9,394 bases of DNA from Planctomycetales bacterium (GTDB lineage: Bacteria > Planctomycetota > Phycisphaerae > SM23-33): the NCBI GenBank assembly GCA_030631085.1, contig DAOVLV010000045.1:1-9394 (forward strand). Direction: 5' to 3'. A model generated the notes under the pieces. The model saw nothing but the letters and a program-made list of their open reading frames with translations, was not told the origin of the DNA and searched no databases. Positions 5,856-9,394 of this stretch are shown in pieces (position 1 is the stretch's first letter; every line of letters begins with the position of its first letter). The translations under genes and the position numbers were made by a program.

Positions 5856-8800
5856 ATGATTGATTTGCTATCAAGATTGCGTCGGCGTCTGCCAAGGCGT
5901 CGTCGCCGACTTTGGCGTTATGTAAGTGGTCGTCGTCATGGCGCAGGGTTGTTTATCTTTACCCTGCTGGTGCTGGTGACGGGTGGGTACTGGTATCTTA
6001 CCAATGACGCCCGCGTACAGCAAAAGGTCGAGCAGTACCTCCAACGGCTGACCGGCGCGGTGGTAAAGGTGGAATCCGCCCAGTTCAGTCTCTTCGGCGG
6101 GATACAGGTCAGCAACCTGCAAATTCGCGCAGTTGGCAGCAAAATCCCCTTCTTTGAAGCGCCGGAGGTTTTTATCACCCATCGCCCGTCGGCGCTTATG
6201 GTGCGCGGCACCCTTGAACCAACCGGGATCGTCTGTGTCGGCGCAACAATCAGGCCTGTCCTTGACCTTCAGACCGGAAAGTGGAATCTACCGATTATCA
6301 ATACGTCGATATGGGCGGATGGGGAAAAGAGAAAAACGCCAATCGTCCCGATCCACATGCGCAATGCCAGGCTGGAGGTTATCGAAGTGCTGGACGGGCA
6401 ACAGTTTCGTCGTCCAGGTGTTGAGATGAGCGTAAGCCTTCTGCCCGACCTGGATGCCGGGATGTACAATATCATTCGGGCCGATAAGGAGGACGCCATC
6501 CATGGACAAGGTACGATAAACATTGTTACCGGTCAGACGCTCATCGGCGGACCGGTCACGGAAGCGTGGCTGGACAAAACGCTACCCGGTAAGTACCTCG
6601 ATTGGAAGAAGCGGCACAAGTTGACCTTTGAGAAGTCATGGAACGTTACGGTCAGTCTCGGCGGTTCCGGTACGGCGACCGAACCTGCTCGCCGAAACCA
6701 ACTGATAGTCGATCTGAAGGATGTTTCCATGGAACTACCGCCTGCCGAAGGCGGATTGAAATTCTTCGGCGTTCGGGGCCGTCTTGTTTTTGATAAAGAC
6801 GGGGTTGCCATGGAGAACCTCACGGGGCGGATTACCCAGGCCGGCGGGGCCTGCTTCACGCTCAGCGGACGATATGAAGGATACCAGGTAAACAGTCCGT
6901 TCAAAACGTCGCTTACGATAACCGATATGACCTGGCCACCCAGCGAAGACCTGGCCGGCGTGCTCGGAAAGACCTTCGCAAAGTTCCATAAGCAGATTGA
7001 CCCAGCCGGGACCCTCTCTGTCAGCGCAGTGCTTCACCGCAACCAGCGAGGCGGCTTACTGATTAATGGATGGGTCGATCTGAAGGAAGTTTCACTTCGC
7101 CTGCCTTACTGTCCGATTCGCCTCGATCATGTTTCCGGGCGGATAATAATAACCGACAACAACCTTCAACTGAAGGATTTGCGAGGTCGATACGGTCAGG
7201 CGGCTGTGGAGATATCGGGGCAATTGACCGAGCCGATGGATCGCCTTGCTTACGGCATCAAAGTCATTGTCCGCAATATGCCGATGACGTCGGAATTGCG
7301 TGACAGCCTTCCGGAGGACCTGCGCAGTGTATGGCAAATATATTCCCCTCGCGGACACGCCACATTTATCGTCGATGCGCGGTCCGGCGACAAATCGACC
7401 AAACCGATCAGGGATATAACGATTGAATTTGACGGTAAGGCGTCGCTTGAATACAGCGGCTTTCCGTATCGCCTGGAAAAGGTTACCGGGAAGGTCGTGT
7501 CTTCGGCGAATAATGTCCGCATTGTTTCGGTTCGCGGAAGCGCCGGTCCCATGCGATGTGTGTTGAACGGTACTATCACAAGAAAGCCCGGCCCCGACGA
7601 TTTCAAAATAACCGCCGATATTACCGATCTGCCACTGGATGAGAAAGTCGCACGCGCCCTCCCGAAGCGTCTCAGGCAGGCGTACCTTTCATATGGGCTT
7701 AAAGGACGAGCCGACATCGAAAAGGCGACTGTTCGGCGTAAGAATGGTGGAACGGTAGAGTGCGACATTCCGGTTGTTCTGAAAAACGCGAGTATCAGGC
7801 ACAGCCGGTTCCCGTGCGCAATCGAACGGGTCAGCGGCGCAGTTAGAATTACGCACAAGAAGGTAACGGTGCAACATCTCGTCGGTTGGCGAGGACATGC
7901 AAATGTGAACATCACTGGAAGTGTGTCGTTGCGACACAGTGGCCAGGACGTGAACCTGACAATAGAGGCTGCTGGTCTGTCGCTGGATGCGGCCCTCCGC
8001 GAGGCGCTGCCGAAGGACACGAAGCGAGGATGGGACCTGCTGACGCCGTCGGGAACGGCAAATGTTACGTTGAGACTGATCGATTCACCACCGGCCGCCG
8101 CTGCCAAAAGCACCACACAGCCTGCCTGGACTTACCGTCTGATCGTGAAGCCACAGAATATGCGGATTAAATATCGGCATTTTCCGTATCCGTTGAGGCT
8201 TACGGGCGGAACGGCAATCATAGAACCGGATACGATTGTGCTGGATTCATTCAGCGGTCTTGCCGGAGGTGCAAAGGTCGTACTGGATGGACGGATATCC
8301 ACCGCCGCCGGCAACGAACGCGCCGACTTGAGCGTGCAGACCGGTGCGGTCAAAGTGGATCGGAATCTTCTCTCCGCCTTGCCGGACGAGATGGTCCAGG
8401 CCTTGCAATTGCGTCCGGGTGGAACGGTCAGGCTGGCGATTAAAAAACTGGAAATCCGACGCGAAATTACACCGAAAAAGCAACCGGCAAGTTCTCCTTC
8501 GCGGGAGAAACCCAAACACGAGCCGCTTGCGTGGCGATGGGCCGGAAAAGTTGCCTTTGCCGATGCCGTTACGAATCTTGGAATGGGCGCCAAGCGGATG
8601 ACCGGGTGGGTTGAGGGTGAAATGTCATGCAAAGGTCCGCCTGAAAAACTTGTTGCCGATGCAAAGATATTTCTGGAGTCGTTCGTGGTAGGTCCGCGCC
8701 GGCTTGAAAGTATTACCGCCCACCTGCACAAAACCGTAAAATCGTCGGTGTTGCGAATTGATAAAATTTCCGGACAGGTATTCGGCGGTCGAGTGGCGGG

Positions 8801-9394
8801 GTTCGCCGAGGTCCGACTGACGAAACCGGCGAAATATGGAATAAGCCTTTCGGTTGAGAATATCGACCTGGCGAAATTCATCGGACCCGAAGCAAAAGCC
8901 CCCAAACAGCGCCGGGATGTCCGGGGATTGTTGACCGGTAACATTCAGTTGACCGCTACCGTCGGAGACCTCGCTTCACGCCGGGCTTCGGGAAAACTGC
9001 AGATCAGTAAGGCAAAACTATACAGGCTTCCCGTCCTTCTGGGGTTCCTGCACGTGGTCAACCTGACGCTGCCGACAGGATCAGCCTTTCATACCGGCGA
9101 AATTAATTACTACCTGGAGGGTAACACGCTTGTGCTTCGGGAGATACACCTTCAGGGTTCGGCCCTGTCCATGCTGGGCGCAGGTAAGATGGACATGAAA
9201 AGCAAGAAACTGAGTCTGACATTTCTCACCGGCCCGCCGAGGAAACTACCCCGTCTGGCGGCATTGAGCGAAGTGTTGGAGGGACTCGCCAGTCAATTAA
9301 TGACAGTGCGAGTTACCGGTACGCTGGACAAACCCAAAGTAAAAACCGTTCCATTCCGAAGCCTGGATGCGACAATGCACGAACTGTTCGAACC
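5856..9394 (+). CDS. AsmA/TamB-like repeat protein, inner-membrane anchored (3' truncated by window)
   Basis: One frame stays open from ATG 5856 to the window edge, giving 1179 residues without a stop. An in-frame TAG at 5841 limits upstream extension, and no clear ribosome binding site is seen before the ATG, which overlaps an abortive ATG-TAA at 5851. The N-terminus is very Arg-rich (residues 7-27, five consecutive Arg at 14-18), followed by one membrane helix at about 29-48; the rest should be periplasmic. The body is beta-rich with a repeating unit of 115-124 residues (see findings). Low-complexity linkers occur near 745-760 and 870-890. The C-terminal block near 1045-1165 (KLYRLPVLLGFLHVVNLTLP, then GAGKMDMKSKKLSLTFLTG and VRVTGTLDKPKVKTVPFRSL) is typical of AsmA-like C-terminal regions. 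AsmA/TamB/YhdP proteins are thought to carry lipids between membranes; such a role here is inferred. It probably ends shortly after the edge. Confidence 0.85.
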   Translation, partial: MIDLLSRLRRRLPRRRRRLWRYVSGRRHGAGLFIFTLLVLVTGGYWYLTNDARVQQKVEQYLQRLTGAVVKVESAQFSLFGGIQVSNLQIRAVGSKIPFFEAPEVFITHRPSALMVRGTLEPTGIVCVGATIRPVLDLQTGKWNLPIINTSIWADGEKRKTPIVPIHMRNARLEVIEVLDGQQFRRPGVEMSVSLLPDLDAGMYNIIRADKEDAIHGQGTINIVTGQTLIGGPVTEAWLDKTLPGKYLDWKKRHKLTFEKSWNVTVSLGGSGTATEPARRNQLIVDLKDVSMELPPAEGGLKFFGVRGRLVFDKDGVAMENLTGRITQAGGACFTLSGRYEGYQVNSPFKTSLTITDMTWPPSEDLAGVLGKTFAKFHKQIDPAGTLSVSAVLHRNQRGGLLINGWVDLKEVSLRLPYCPIRLDHVSGRIIITDNNLQLKDLRGRYGQAAVEISGQLTEPMDRLAYGIKVIVRNMPMTSELRDSLPEDLRSVWQIYSPRGHATFIVDARSGDKSTKPIRDITIEFDGKASLEYSGFPYRLEKVTGKVVSSANNVRIVSVRGSAGPMRCVLNGTITRKPGPDDFKITADITDLPLDEKVARALPKRLRQAYLSYGLKGRADIEKATVRRKNGGTVECDIPVVLKNASIRHSRFPCAIERVSGAVRITHKKVTVQHLVGWRGHANVNITGSVSLRHSGQDVNLTIEAAGLSLDAALREALPKDTKRGWDLLTPSGTANVTLRLIDSPPAAAAKSTTQPAWTYRLIVKPQNMRIKYRHFPYPLRLTGGTAIIEPDTIVLDSFSGLAGGAKVVLDGRISTAAGNERADLSVQTGAVKVDRNLLSALPDEMVQALQLRPGGTVRLAIKKLEIRREITPKKQPASSPSREKPKHEPLAWRWAGKVAFADAVTNLGMGAKRMTGWVEGEMSCKGPPEKLVADAKIFLESFVVGPRRLESITAHLHKTVKSSVLRIDKISGQVFGGRVAGFAEVRLTKPAKYGISLSVENIDLAKFIGPEAKAPKQRRDVRGLLTGNIQLTATVGDLASRRASGKLQISKAKLYRLPVLLGFLHVVNLTLPTGSAFHTGEINYYLEGNTLVLREIHLQGSALSMLGAGKMDMKSKKLSLTFLTGPPRKLPRLAALSEVLEGLASQLMTVRVTGTLDKPKVKTVPFRSLDATMHELFE

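Noticed and set aside
7250..8944. Long minus-strand open frames (7250-8116 and 8132-8944)
   Set aside because: They lie antisense within the continuous plus-strand AsmA-like frame. Their translations are Ser/Arg/Pro-rich without recognisable motifs, while the plus frame shows periodic conserved motifs and runs through both.
1..9394. CRISPR array, tRNA, rRNA, insertion sequence or transposase genes
   Set aside because: No regularly spaced direct repeats with spacers, no tRNA cloverleaf with a convincing T-loop, and no transposase-like frame was found.

Overview
The window looks like chromosomal DNA from a Planctomycetota bacterium, possibly of the Phycisphaerae type. This rests on the Ser/Thr-Pro rich linker and recognisable family of the small exported protein at 3317-4012 (minus strand), and on the very long AsmA-like repeat protein at the right end. 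The placement is from memory of protein families and was not checked by a search. Housekeeping parts are moderately GC-rich (36 of 60 bases G+C in 4741-4800). The gene at 1328-3298 is visibly richer in A+T (22 of 60 in 2821-2880).

Layout: (1) 2-442, the 3' end of queG (epoxyqueuosine reductase), cut by the window edge. (2) 443-594, a gap holding a striking 78-nt three-armed palindromic element (473-550), then an AT-rich leader. (3) 595-1176, folE (GTP cyclohydrolase I). (4) 1177-1327, a gap with four A-tracts spaced 11-12 bp that also read as a 19-codon, extremely basic mini-ORF, then a possible -10 box and a good ribosome binding site. (5) 1328-3298, a 656-residue GHKL (Hsp90/MORC-like) ATPase whose C-terminal third carries a plausible PD-(D/E)xK nuclease signature; this is the best candidate for an undescribed, possibly defensive, gene. 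(6) 3317-4012 minus, a small exported protein convergent with the ATPase. (7) 4013-4178, a divergent promoter region with a heptanucleotide tandem repeat. (8) 4179-5285, ald (alanine dehydrogenase), and 5307-5780, a FabZ-type 3-hydroxyacyl-ACP dehydratase, 21 bp apart and probably co-transcribed. (9) 5856-9394, an open frame of at least 1179 residues for an inner-membrane-anchored AsmA/TamB-like protein that runs off the right edge.

Genes that plausibly work together: FolE makes dihydroneopterin triphosphate, the precursor of both folate and queuosine, and QueG performs the last step of queuosine synthesis. The FabZ-like dehydratase (fatty acid or lipid synthesis) and the AsmA-like protein (probable envelope lipid transport) both concern the cell envelope. 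The GHKL ATPase has no obvious functional link to its neighbours and looks like an inserted accessory gene.
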